Shown here: positions 8,312 to 16,311 of the stretch, piece by piece
How the letters are laid out: the number at the start of each line of letters is the position of its first letter
How positions within the stretch are numbered: position 1 is the stretch's first letter
Source of the DNA: Eubacteriales bacterium mix99
Lineage (GTDB): Bacteria; Bacillota; Clostridia; Caldicoprobacterales; DTU083
DNA: 64,000 nucleotides
Assembly (NCBI GenBank): GCA_038396605.1
Contig: CP121690.1
Coordinates: 434,001 to 498,000 of the forward strand
Direction: 5' to 3'
The notes under the pieces: model-generated
What the model saw: only the letters and a program-made list of their open reading frames with translations
Told to the model about the DNA's origin: nothing
Databases searched by the model: none
Position numbers and translations under genes: made by a program

Positions 8312-9544
8312 TCAGGATCTCCCCGATTCAGTGGTATCGCTGCCGTCGGACTGGGGAGTTTTCATATCCGAACCGGACGGACTCTGGAAAATCCGGAGAC
8401 CGAACTGCGGCAGGACAGCAAGGACATGATCAAAAATATCTGCCTGTATCTCCTCACAGATTGCCCAGTCCGTGGTATCGGCAAAGCAGTAGATCTCCAC
8501 CGGAAGCCCGTATTGGGACGGAGCCAGCTGCCGCACCATCCGGGTCATATCCCCGCGCAGCGAAGGGTGATGTTTCAGATAAGCCTGGATATATTCCCGG
8601 AAGATTACAACATTGGAAATCCGGAGGCTTTCCCCTCCCGCCTCCCGTTTCTGCCGGATACCGCGGATGTACTCCTCTAAATAATCCATTTTTTCAAATC
8701 GGTCCAGCATCTCTTCGTTACAAAATTCGATACTGTCCATATTGATGAAAATGGGGCTCTGTATCTTCCGTCCGCCGGATTCCACCATACCCCTCCAGTT
8801 CCGGAAGGAATCGGTTACCATGGCGCGGGTCGGTATCATAACAACGGTTTTATCCCCGCCCTTCAATTTCACCGTATTCAGGGTAATGTCCACCACTTCC
8901 CCTTCCGCGCTATATTTCGGCACCTCGATCCAGTCCCCCACATGAACCATATCGTTCCCGGAAAGCTGCACTCCTGCAACGAAACCCAGAATGGAGTCCT
9001 GAAAAATCAGCATCAGTACGGCGGAAAACACGCCAATCCCGCTGAGCAGCGCCCAGGGAGACCGCTCAATCAATGCCGAAACAATGATAATGGCAGCCAA
9101 TATGGACAGAACAATCTTCACGATTTGAAGAAACCCCTTGATCGGTTTCTCCCTGGAGATGGAAAAGGAACGATAGATCCTCTCAATCTCGTCCAGCAGC
9201 GTAAACAGGATCCGGATAATCGTGAATAGAATGAAGCAGAACACCAGCCGCTGGATCCAGCCCTGCTGCTTTGGAAATGCCGGTGCCGAAACATGAATGA
9301 CAACCGCAGCTGCCAGCCTGGAAAGCAGTACAATGAGCTTCCCGTTCCGAAGGGCACTGCCCCATTTGTTTTTAATAAATTTCCCATACACTTCGACCAT
9401 CCGGGTAAGGATTCGCTTCACAACATAATACACAAAGGTACTGCCCAGCAGGATCAGTACGACAGCTGCAAAATTGGCCAGAATCCTTGCCCATATCTCA
9501 TAGAACCCGTGATGAAGTAAAAACTGTTGAATCGATTGTACCAT
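8312..9544 (-). CDS. MscS-family mechanosensitive channel (YbdG-like)
   Basis: This 410-residue membrane protein begins with about five hydrophobic segments within residues 15-190. The MscS pore helix and beta domain follow: 'DSILGFVAGVQLSGNDMVHVGDWIEVPKYSAEGEV' and 'VMIPTRAMVTDSFRNWRGM'. The length and the large C-terminal cytoplasmic domain fit the YbdG/YnaI-like subgroup. It would sit in the cytoplasmic membrane and open under membrane tension during osmotic downshock. The ATG at 9544 has only a G-rich, weak ribosome site. It is convergent with the aminotransferase and 56 bases downstream of the deacylase gene, with which it may share a transcript. Confidence 0.87.
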   Translation of the reverse strand: MVQSIQQFLLHHGFYEIWARILANFAAVVLILLGSTFVYYVVKRILTRMVEVYGKFIKNKWGSALRNGKLIVLLSRLAAAVVIHVSAPAFPKQQGWIQRLVFCFILFTIIRILFTLLDEIERIYRSFSISREKPIKGFLQIVKIVLSILAAIIIVSALIERSPWALLSGIGVFSAVLMLIFQDSILGFVAGVQLSGNDMVHVGDWIEVPKYSAEGEVVDITLNTVKLKGGDKTVVMIPTRAMVTDSFRNWRGMVESGGRKIQSPIFINMDSIEFCNEEMLDRFEKMDYLEEYIRGIRQKREAGGESLRISNVVIFREYIQAYLKHHPSLRGDMTRMVRQLAPSQYGLPVEIYCFADTTDWAICEEIQADIFDHVLAVLPQFGLRIFQSPSGSDMKTPQSDGSDTTESGRS

Positions 9545-9600
9545 AACGCCCCCGCCTTATTTATCGCTATCCTTCTATATGCCCTGCTGCCATGCCAGAC

Positions 9601-11265
9601 TCAAAACCCTGCGTCTCCATATCTCATGGCTCCTGTATGGCAGGCACCGATCTGCCTGCCTTCGTTCCAGACCAGTCTGCCGTCCAGAAAAGCCATATCC
9701 AGTCCGGACGCCGGACGCTTCGGATTCTCATAGGTCGCTCTGTCCTTCAGCCTCTGCGAATCAAAAATATTGATGTCCGCATAATTCCCCACCGACAGGG
9801 TCCCCCGCCCGGCAATATGAAAACGCTGCGCTGTCATCTGCGTCATTTTGTGAATCGCCGTTTCCAGACGAAGTACTCTCCGGTTCCGGACCAGTTCATG
9901 GATCACTCTGGGAAAGGAGCCATACAGCCTGGGATGGGGTGAATCCACATTGCCGTACAGAGAATCGGAGATAATCATGGAGTAGGGCAGCTGCGCGATG
10001 GCATTCACATCCCTTTGATCCATACTCATGAGGAGAATCCCCACTCTGCCCTGTTCCTTCACCAACAGCCGGCACATAAAATCTGCCGGATCCCCATAGC
10101 CTTGTTCGTGCGCGGCTTCCTGGATGCTTTTCCCCACGTACGGCTTGTCTTCCTCCCGATTGGCCGAGCTGATCCGGATCCGGTCCCAGCCGATATCCAG
10201 AACCATATTGTCCCAGCCCTTGTGTTCCCGGTAAATCTCCCGCTTCAACCGCCCGGCGCCGCCGGGAGTATCCAGCATGCGAAGGGTATCCTGAAGGTCC
10301 GGTTCCTGTATGCCGGGAGGAAGCAGTGTCATCAGAGTGGTGGATCCTCCGGTATAGGGATAGAAATCCACGGTTACATCCTGCCCGGCGGCTCTGGCTT
10401 TCTCAATTTTATCCATCGCCTGATATATGGTTTTGTGCCAGTTTTTCAGGCCCACTGCCTTGAAATGGCTGATGTTCACCGGTATCTCTGCATCCCTGCC
10501 GATTTTCAGCACTTCCTCAACGGAAGAAACCAGGCTGTTCCCCTCCCCACGGATATGGCAGGTCAGAATCCGGCCCATTTTTGCCGCTTCCCGAACCAGT
10601 TCTGCAAACTCTTCCGTGGTGGAATAGCACTCCGGAACATACATGATCCCCGCAGACACGCCAAAAGCACCGGCCTCCAGTGCTTCCCGGAGATATCCCT
10701 TCGCCCGGTCCATCTCCGATGGGGTAAAAGGTGTCTTTTCAAATCCCTTTGCCGCAATCTTCACGGCACCGGTTCCGATCATCTGCCCCACATGAAGAAC
10801 CGGATTCGCATCCTCCAATGCTTTCATATATTCGGGAAACCCGGAAAACTTCATCCATTCCGGAGCTTTCCCGAGACACGGTTCCATGAAATCCAGCATC
10901 TGCCGCCCGGTATCCTTCGTATACGGAAACGGCGACATGCCGCAGTTTCCGCCGAGAACCGCCGTAATCCCCTGCGCCAGTTCCAGGTTACCGAAATCCG
11001 GATCCGAGACGGCAGCAATGTCGCAATGCCGGTGAGAATCAATAAAACCAGGCGTCACCGCTTTTTTGCCGGCATCCATCACCCAGTCGGGATTCCATTC
11101 ATTGTATGTATCGATTGTATTTTTATGAGCTTCATTTTGATCGGCAGGCATTCCCTGCCGGACACGGATTGCTGCAATCCGGTCATTTTCGATCAGAATA
11201 TCTCCGTTGTAAGCCTTTCCGCCGCTGCCGTCATAAATCATGCCGTCCTCTATCATGATCCTCAC
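9601..11265 (-). CDS. N-acyl-D-amino-acid deacylase family amidohydrolase
   Basis: This 554-residue protein belongs to the D-aminoacylase branch of the amidohydrolase superfamily, zinc enzymes that remove acyl groups from N-acyl-D-amino acids. It shows the N-terminal 'IYDGSG' strand, the metal motif 'TPGFIDSHRHCD' (the family usually has HxHxD), 'GITAVLGGNCG', 'GMMYVPE'-like 'GIMYVPE', 'ISHFKAVG', 'DFYPYTGGST', and the C-terminal 'GNYADINIFD'. I chose the GTG at 11265, behind GGGGAGAGG; an ATG three codons later is also possible, while the longer open frame to 11367 lacks a ribosome site. A role in recycling D-amino acids or in peptidoglycan turnover is inferred. Confidence 0.85.
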   Translation of the reverse strand: MRIMIEDGMIYDGSGGKAYNGDILIENDRIAAIRVRQGMPADQNEAHKNTIDTYNEWNPDWVMDAGKKAVTPGFIDSHRHCDIAAVSDPDFGNLELAQGITAVLGGNCGMSPFPYTKDTGRQMLDFMEPCLGKAPEWMKFSGFPEYMKALEDANPVLHVGQMIGTGAVKIAAKGFEKTPFTPSEMDRAKGYLREALEAGAFGVSAGIMYVPECYSTTEEFAELVREAAKMGRILTCHIRGEGNSLVSSVEEVLKIGRDAEIPVNISHFKAVGLKNWHKTIYQAMDKIEKARAAGQDVTVDFYPYTGGSTTLMTLLPPGIQEPDLQDTLRMLDTPGGAGRLKREIYREHKGWDNMVLDIGWDRIRISSANREEDKPYVGKSIQEAAHEQGYGDPADFMCRLLVKEQGRVGILLMSMDQRDVNAIAQLPYSMIISDSLYGNVDSPHPRLYGSFPRVIHELVRNRRVLRLETAIHKMTQMTAQRFHIAGRGTLSVGNYADINIFDSQRLKDRATYENPKRPASGLDMAFLDGRLVWNEGRQIGACHTGAMRYGDAGF

Positions 11266-11305
11266 AGGAACCTCTCCCCCATCTTTTTTTCTTCCGCCCC
11301 TTTCG

Positions 11306-11336
11306 ATTATACCATCCTGTTTCAAATTACGAAACC
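11306..11336 (-). promoter_or_regulatory. Candidate extended -10 promoter for the deacylase gene
   Basis: On the minus strand TATAAT (11306-11311) is preceded by TGG, giving an extended -10, and a poor -35 (TTTCGT) lies 17 bases upstream. It is divergent from the metallophosphoesterase. Confidence 0.5.
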
Positions 11337-11443
11337 CAGGAGAATGGACAATGGCTGAAAAAGTCATCGTAAATTATAGTGAATGGAAAAAGAGATCAGC
11401 AGAGTAATAAAGCAATGGCGTAATAGCGGATCAAAAAAGAATA

Positions 11444-11480
11444 TGGAAACAGGATGGAACCCGTAGTATAATTCTATAAT
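11444..11480 (+). promoter_or_regulatory. Candidate promoter for the metallophosphoesterase gene
   Basis: TGGAAA (11444-11449) and TATAAT (11467-11472) are 17 bases apart. A second TATAAT follows at 11475-11480. The untranslated leader would be only about 20 bases, and AAGGAGGA directly precedes the gene. Confidence 0.5.
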
Positions 11481-11497
11481 GATCAAGGAGGAGTATC

Positions 11498-12592
11498 ATG
11501 TACGAAAATAATGAAAAATCCGGCACAGTAAAAAACGGCGAAGGGAGCGTTGTGTTTGGAGTCTTTACGGACTTGCACATGGATATTATGCACGACTCCC
11601 TTTTCCGGCTGAGAACCTTTCTGAATGCGGCGGAGCGCTGCAATGTGGACTTTATTGTAAACCTCGGAGACTTTTCCTATCCGGACAGGGACTTTCTGAA
11701 CCGGGAAACAAACGGAAAGCTTTCCGGCTACAAGATAGATCCAAGGGCCTTCCAATGTAACCGGGATGATGAAAAGCGCGAGGCAATCCGCATGCTGCAT
11801 TCCTTTAAAAAGCCTGTCCATCATGTGCTGGGCAATCATGACATGGATATCTGTACCAGAGATCAGGCGCTGAAATTTCTGGGAGCCGGCCGTGCTTTCT
11901 ATTCCTTTGACAGGGGGCATCATCATTTTATTGTGCTGGACTGCAATTATGTGCGCGGAAAGGACGGCAAGTTCCTGCACTTTCAGCACTGCAACCATTA
12001 CCAATATTCCAATGAAAGTTTTCCGTTTCTTCCTCCGGAGCAGCTTTCCTGGCTGGAACAGGATATTATGGCTTCGCCATGGCCGTCCGTGGTCTTTTCC
12101 CACCCATCCCTGTCGGACTCGCACATGGGGTTACAGAATCGGGAAGATGTGTGGAGGATGTTCCACAGGGTCAATGAAGACAAAAAACGTGTCATTCTAT
12201 GCATGAACGGCCACAGTCATATCGACGGTGTGACCCTGCGCGGCGGGATCTGCTATGCCAACGTGAACAGCATCTCCAACATGTGGCTGGGAGAGAAATA
12301 CTCCCATATCCGATACAGCAAAGAAATCGACCGGGAGTATCCCTATCTTAAAAAGACGGCGCCCTATCGGGATCCGCTTTATGCCATGGTAACGATATCG
12401 GAGGATCAGGTCCGGCTGAAAGGAACCAGAAGTACCTTCGTCGGACCCTCACCCTATGAAACAGGATACCCCGTATCCGGCAGCGAGTTTCCGACGACCC
12501 CTGTCCTGTCTGACTTTGTGCTCTCCCTGAAGTCCCCTGATGAAAATTTCCGGAAGGAAAATCCGGACACGCCGTTGCATAGGATCCCATAA
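11498..12592 (+). CDS. Calcineurin-like metallophosphoesterase
   Basis: This 364-residue protein carries the full set of dinuclear-metal motifs in order: 'FTDLHMD' (DxH), 'NLGDFSYP' (GD), 'LGNHDMD' (GNHD), 'VFSHPSL' (H) and 'NGHSHIDG' (GHxH). There is no signal peptide, so it is cytoplasmic. The C-terminal 100 residues are less conserved. Proteins of this kind hydrolyse phosphomonoesters or diesters; the substrate cannot be read from the sequence. The start is well supported by AAGGAGGA about five bases upstream. Its 3' end lies 19 bases from that of the convergent GH2 gene, with no terminator visible between them. Confidence 0.85.
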   Translation: MYENNEKSGTVKNGEGSVVFGVFTDLHMDIMHDSLFRLRTFLNAAERCNVDFIVNLGDFSYPDRDFLNRETNGKLSGYKIDPRAFQCNRDDEKREAIRMLHSFKKPVHHVLGNHDMDICTRDQALKFLGAGRAFYSFDRGHHHFIVLDCNYVRGKDGKFLHFQHCNHYQYSNESFPFLPPEQLSWLEQDIMASPWPSVVFSHPSLSDSHMGLQNREDVWRMFHRVNEDKKRVILCMNGHSHIDGVTLRGGICYANVNSISNMWLGEKYSHIRYSKEIDREYPYLKKTAPYRDPLYAMVTISEDQVRLKGTRSTFVGPSPYETGYPVSGSEFPTTPVLSDFVLSLKSPDENFRKENPDTPLHRIP

Positions 12593-12611
12593 TTCCTTAG
12601 ATTTCCGGGAC

Positions 12612-15600
12612 TTACAGCACAGCGGTTTCCACAAAACAGGGTGCAAAACCATAGCGGCCGGAACAGGCACCATACAGGGTCATGCCTCCTTCGTCACAGC
12701 AAAAGCGCAGGGTATGTGTTCCTCTGTCCAGTCCATCCGGGACCGGCACCTCAAAGCGTTCTCCGTAGCCAAGCCGCCCTGTCCTGCCGTAATGATACGG
12801 ATCACCGCCCTGCATGGAATTGGAGAAGAGGCCGCGTTCGTCCGAAGGGTCATCTGCCGGTGCGATGGTTTGAAGAAGTTTCCCATCCAGATGGATTTCA
12901 ATATGGCTCCCGTGGAGACATTCATCGGTTACCTTTACGGCATTCTTCCCCTCCCTGGCGCCGGCTTCCAGAATGAGTACGGCTTGTGCCGCGGATCGTT
13001 CCGCCGTAAACGAATATTCCAGGGATCCGCGCCCGTGAACGGCAACGGCCGAAGCCCCGCCGCAGCTTTCTTCAAACAGATAATCGCCCTGTGCGCTCCG
13101 ATAGTTTTCCACAGGAATCTCAGCCAGTTTCCCTATCCTGTCCCGGACATTGCGCACGCAAAGCTGAATGTAGCTGCGGCATAGAACGGTTTCGCCGTCC
13201 TTTACTTCCGCGAACAAATAAGCGCCCCGGATGGTTTCAGGAACGGCCATTTCAAAAGCAGCCTGCTTTTCCACAGCAAACGGTAGGAAATCCACAGCCG
13301 TATCCCGGGAAAACAAATCCGGCAGGTATCGCCCCAACGTGTCGATCCCCGTCACCGTAATGTGAAGGACCGGCTTTTTCACGGCTTTCCATGAAAAATG
13401 GGAAGTATAGAGACCCACAGATACAGTTTCGCCGGGCCTGGCATAAAAGATGCGGTTCTGATCCCAGACCACCATGTCCATGTTGTTGACCATATCATAG
13501 CCAACAGGATTCAGATCCGAATCCACGTATCCATAATCCCGTTCCCATCGTTCCGCAGTCAGCGGACCGGAATCCTCCGTCTCATGGGATGCCACATTCA
13601 TGCGCACATATCCGGCAATCTTCTGAAACATACGCAGCTGCATGTCAATGCCGTTGATATGAAGAAACTCGCTGACCAGAATTGGCCGGCCGGTCTGCAC
13701 CGCTTCCCCGATGGCATGGGGTGAGTGACTGTGATGAATGCAGTTGTAGGTGGAACCCGGATAGCAGTCCCGGACGAGCTTTTCCCAGTGCTTTTTGGCA
13801 TCCCAATGCCCCGGGGGATAGATATGAAAGTCATTCAGCTCACAGGCGGCGGTTTTCCCATATCCGGAATTGTCACAAATCAGCACATGGGGCCAGGCAT
13901 TTTTTGTTTCGCGGGCAGCGTCTTCCAGAAAGCGGGATTTCAGCTCGTTCTCCCATGGCGTCCGGTTATGGGTACCGGTGACGCCCCAGGATTCGTTGAT
14001 GCTGGATACCATGAGGATGGAGGGATGATTGTGCAGCCGGGACAGCATGCCGGTCATTTCCCGGCGATATGCCGCCTGCCAGTTCGGATTTTCCGGTTCT
14101 GCGTAAAAATTGGACGGATGCTCGGTCCAGACGGGCAGCCCTGCGCGGTCGCATTCGTAATACCAAAGCGGTTCGTTTTCCTTGATGTGAACACGGGACA
14201 CGTTGTATCCATAGGCAAGGGTCCGGTTGATATCATAAGCGATGGATCCCCGTACTCCCTGCGGGCCTTCCTTTCCAAAACTGCGGTATGTGTATATGCC
14301 AAATGGGTTGTAGCACTGATCCAGAACCCCGAGTACATAAAACGGCCGGTTGTTCAGGTATACATACTGATACTGCTCCTCCGGATCCCGGGTCTCCTCC
14401 GGGCTGTGCCCGGGCAGCCATTTTGTTTCCACCTTGCGGAGCCCCACATAACTTTTTACGGCATCGGTTTGTTTTCCGTGTACAAGAAGCCTTGCTTCCG
14501 CCAGATAAAGCCGCCCTTCCCGGTATTGCCAAAGTTCCGGTTCCGTGACAGGGATTTCCGCCTGTCCTTTCCTTTTGGAGATCTCTCCTCCCCCGTTGGA
14601 AAGCGGAATGTCCGCCTCAAAAGTTCTGCCGGATTCCGGCGCCTTCAGGGACAGGAGAATATGCCCATCCCGCCCTTCTTCCACTCCGGAGGCGGATACC
14701 GAGGCCCGCACCGTCGCTTCAGTACAGGTCTCCCCATCGAATCCCAGCTCCGGCGTCAAATGAAAGGTTTCAATGTAGGCGGAAGCACGGTGCTCCAGCC
14801 ACACGCTTTGCCAGATCCCCGGCGCGCTGGAAAACCAGAAAATCTGTTTCCCCATGTTGTGGGATAGAATATCGTGGGGATATTGCACCTTTATGACAAG
14901 CAAATGTTCCGAACCCGGGGCAAGCCGGCCCAGATCAAAGGAAAGATCGCTGTATTCGTCTACCCGCATGCCTTGATAGCGGCCGTCCAGCCAGACATTT
15001 GTGACGTTGGAGCACGCACCGATGTGCAAAATGACATCTTCTCCGGCCGGGAAAGATTCGGGGACGGTAAATTTCCGGCGGTACCAGGCATGCTCCCCGG
15101 TCCGGTGATAATTGTTGAACATGGTATTGCTCTCATGCAGAGTATCTCCACAGACAAGATGCTCTTCCCCAAAGCCCATCAGGGAAGCCCAGGAAAACGG
15201 AACCCGTATGTGCCGGTCAAACCGGACATGCTCCGGCTCATACCAGTGATCCTGAATTCCGGTATTGTCCGGATCAAACTGAAATTCCCAGGTGCCGTTC
15301 AGCTGCAGGAACCCGCCTTCCCTCCGGTCAAACAAGGGGTTGTTGTATTCTTTCCGAGGGCAGGTCCCTGCGCTTTCCGGAAGAATGACAAGGGTCTCCT
15401 CCCGCAGCTGCCCCGGGATGCAGGAAACTTCCGTGCCGGAAAACGCATAGCCCTCCGCAGCGGCGATCAGCATATGGGCGCCGCGGGGTACGTCCCCTAT
15501 ATGAAAGTGCCCGGTTTCATCCGCCCGTGTAAAAAACGCATCAAATCCGGCAATATGCACTCCCGCATAAGGTACCGGAGCCTGATTCGTCCCGTCCCGG

Positions 15601-16220
15601 ACAGTACCGGACAATTCTCCTGTCGGAGCAAATCCTTCCATGCCGGCCCGGTCCAGACAGGCATACCCTGGCGTAAGCCGATCCTTCCATGGCAGGGCCT
15701 TGAACAAAGCCCTTGCATCCCCCTGGATTTCCGGGATATCTGCCTCCAGACAAAGCCTGCCGTTGACTTCCCCACGATAGGTACACCCGTTTCGTCTCAG
15801 AGCCAGCTGTACCGGAAACCTGGGCTTCCACCCCGTCTGTGCGACGACATACCACCTGGGCTGAGACGGCATAAAGGCATCCCCGTTCTGTCCGCCGGAG
15901 GGGACGCGCAGTTCGATATGCGTCTCTGTAGCCGCAAGAAGCACATAGTTGGAAAAGCTGCCGTCTCCTGCATAATATCCCACTGCCGCACCGGAAATTC
16001 CCCTGTCCCATCCGGTAAACGTACCCTGGACGCAGCTGATTTCCTGCAGAAAACGACGACTCAGGAGACAATTTCCTTCGTTCCATCTGTCATGCTCCGG
16101 AAGTGCCAGGACCGAATCCCCCACATGCTTTGCAGCTTCCGTACACGGACTGGTCATATTGCAGAAAACCCAGTGCTCCGGCTGCAGGGACTCCTCCGTA
16201 AAATGGTCCGTCCAAATCAT
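12612..16220 (-). CDS. Glycoside hydrolase family 2 protein with N-terminal accessory domains
   Basis: This 1202-residue protein has three parts. Residues 1-190 form a beta-rich, laminin-G-like segment. Residues about 200-285 form a carboxypeptidase-regulatory-like fold ('GTVRDGTNQAPVPYAGVHI'). A GH2 protein then runs from about 295 with the sugar-binding jelly roll ('LNGTWEFQFDPDNTG'), an Ig-like domain and the TIM barrel. The acid/base is Glu743 in 'SSINESWG' and the nucleophile is Glu851 in 'ILVSEFLH'. No signal peptide is present, so it should act in the cytoplasm on imported oligosaccharides, as the last gene of the locus. GH2 covers beta-galactosidase, beta-glucuronidase, beta-mannosidase and arabinosidase activities; I cannot choose among them. 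Confidence 0.87.
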   Translation of the reverse strand: MIWTDHFTEESLQPEHWVFCNMTSPCTEAAKHVGDSVLALPEHDRWNEGNCLLSRRFLQEISCVQGTFTGWDRGISGAAVGYYAGDGSFSNYVLLAATETHIELRVPSGGQNGDAFMPSQPRWYVVAQTGWKPRFPVQLALRRNGCTYRGEVNGRLCLEADIPEIQGDARALFKALPWKDRLTPGYACLDRAGMEGFAPTGELSGTVRDGTNQAPVPYAGVHIAGFDAFFTRADETGHFHIGDVPRGAHMLIAAAEGYAFSGTEVSCIPGQLREETLVILPESAGTCPRKEYNNPLFDRREGGFLQLNGTWEFQFDPDNTGIQDHWYEPEHVRFDRHIRVPFSWASLMGFGEEHLVCGDTLHESNTMFNNYHRTGEHAWYRRKFTVPESFPAGEDVILHIGACSNVTNVWLDGRYQGMRVDEYSDLSFDLGRLAPGSEHLLVIKVQYPHDILSHNMGKQIFWFSSAPGIWQSVWLEHRASAYIETFHLTPELGFDGETCTEATVRASVSASGVEEGRDGHILLSLKAPESGRTFEADIPLSNGGGEISKRKGQAEIPVTEPELWQYREGRLYLAEARLLVHGKQTDAVKSYVGLRKVETKWLPGHSPEETRDPEEQYQYVYLNNRPFYVLGVLDQCYNPFGIYTYRSFGKEGPQGVRGSIAYDINRTLAYGYNVSRVHIKENEPLWYYECDRAGLPVWTEHPSNFYAEPENPNWQAAYRREMTGMLSRLHNHPSILMVSSINESWGVTGTHNRTPWENELKSRFLEDAARETKNAWPHVLICDNSGYGKTAACELNDFHIYPPGHWDAKKHWEKLVRDCYPGSTYNCIHHSHSPHAIGEAVQTGRPILVSEFLHINGIDMQLRMFQKIAGYVRMNVASHETEDSGPLTAERWERDYGYVDSDLNPVGYDMVNNMDMVVWDQNRIFYARPGETVSVGLYTSHFSWKAVKKPVLHITVTGIDTLGRYLPDLFSRDTAVDFLPFAVEKQAAFEMAVPETIRGAYLFAEVKDGETVLCRSYIQLCVRNVRDRIGKLAEIPVENYRSAQGDYLFEESCGGASAVAVHGRGSLEYSFTAERSAAQAVLILEAGAREGKNAVKVTDECLHGSHIEIHLDGKLLQTIAPADDPSDERGLFSNSMQGGDPYHYGRTGRLGYGERFEVPVPDGLDRGTHTLRFCCDEGGMTLYGACSGRYGFAPCFVETAVL

Positions 16221-16232
16221 ACTCCGTATTCT

Positions 16233-16264
16233 CCTTTCGTCCTTTCGTCCTTTCGTCCTTTCGT
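16233..16264 (-). repeat. Four perfect octamer repeats containing the ribosome site of the GH2 gene
   Basis: CCTTTCGT occurs four times without interruption, 13 bases upstream of the GH2 start codon. On the mRNA each unit reads ACGAAAGG, so every copy supplies a Shine-Dalgarno-like AAAGGA; the one nearest the start reads AAAGGAG. Slippage would change the number of ribosome-binding sites and the distance from upstream elements. Confidence 0.85.
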
Positions 16265-16311
16265 TCCATTAATTAAGATCATGCTGTTATTCAGGTTGTG
16301 CTGTTATCCTG

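Noticed and set aside
10015-11358. 447-codon plus-strand open frame opposite the deacylase gene
   Set aside because: It mirrors the D-aminoacylase-type gene, whose motifs are intact; composition (many His, Arg, Pro) is typical of antisense translation.
12593-12611. Terminator between the metallophosphoesterase and GH2 genes
   Set aside because: The 19-base gap shows no stem with T tract on either strand.
16233-16264. Octamer repeats as a small CRISPR array
   Set aside because: The units are contiguous with no spacers and too short; there are no cas genes.
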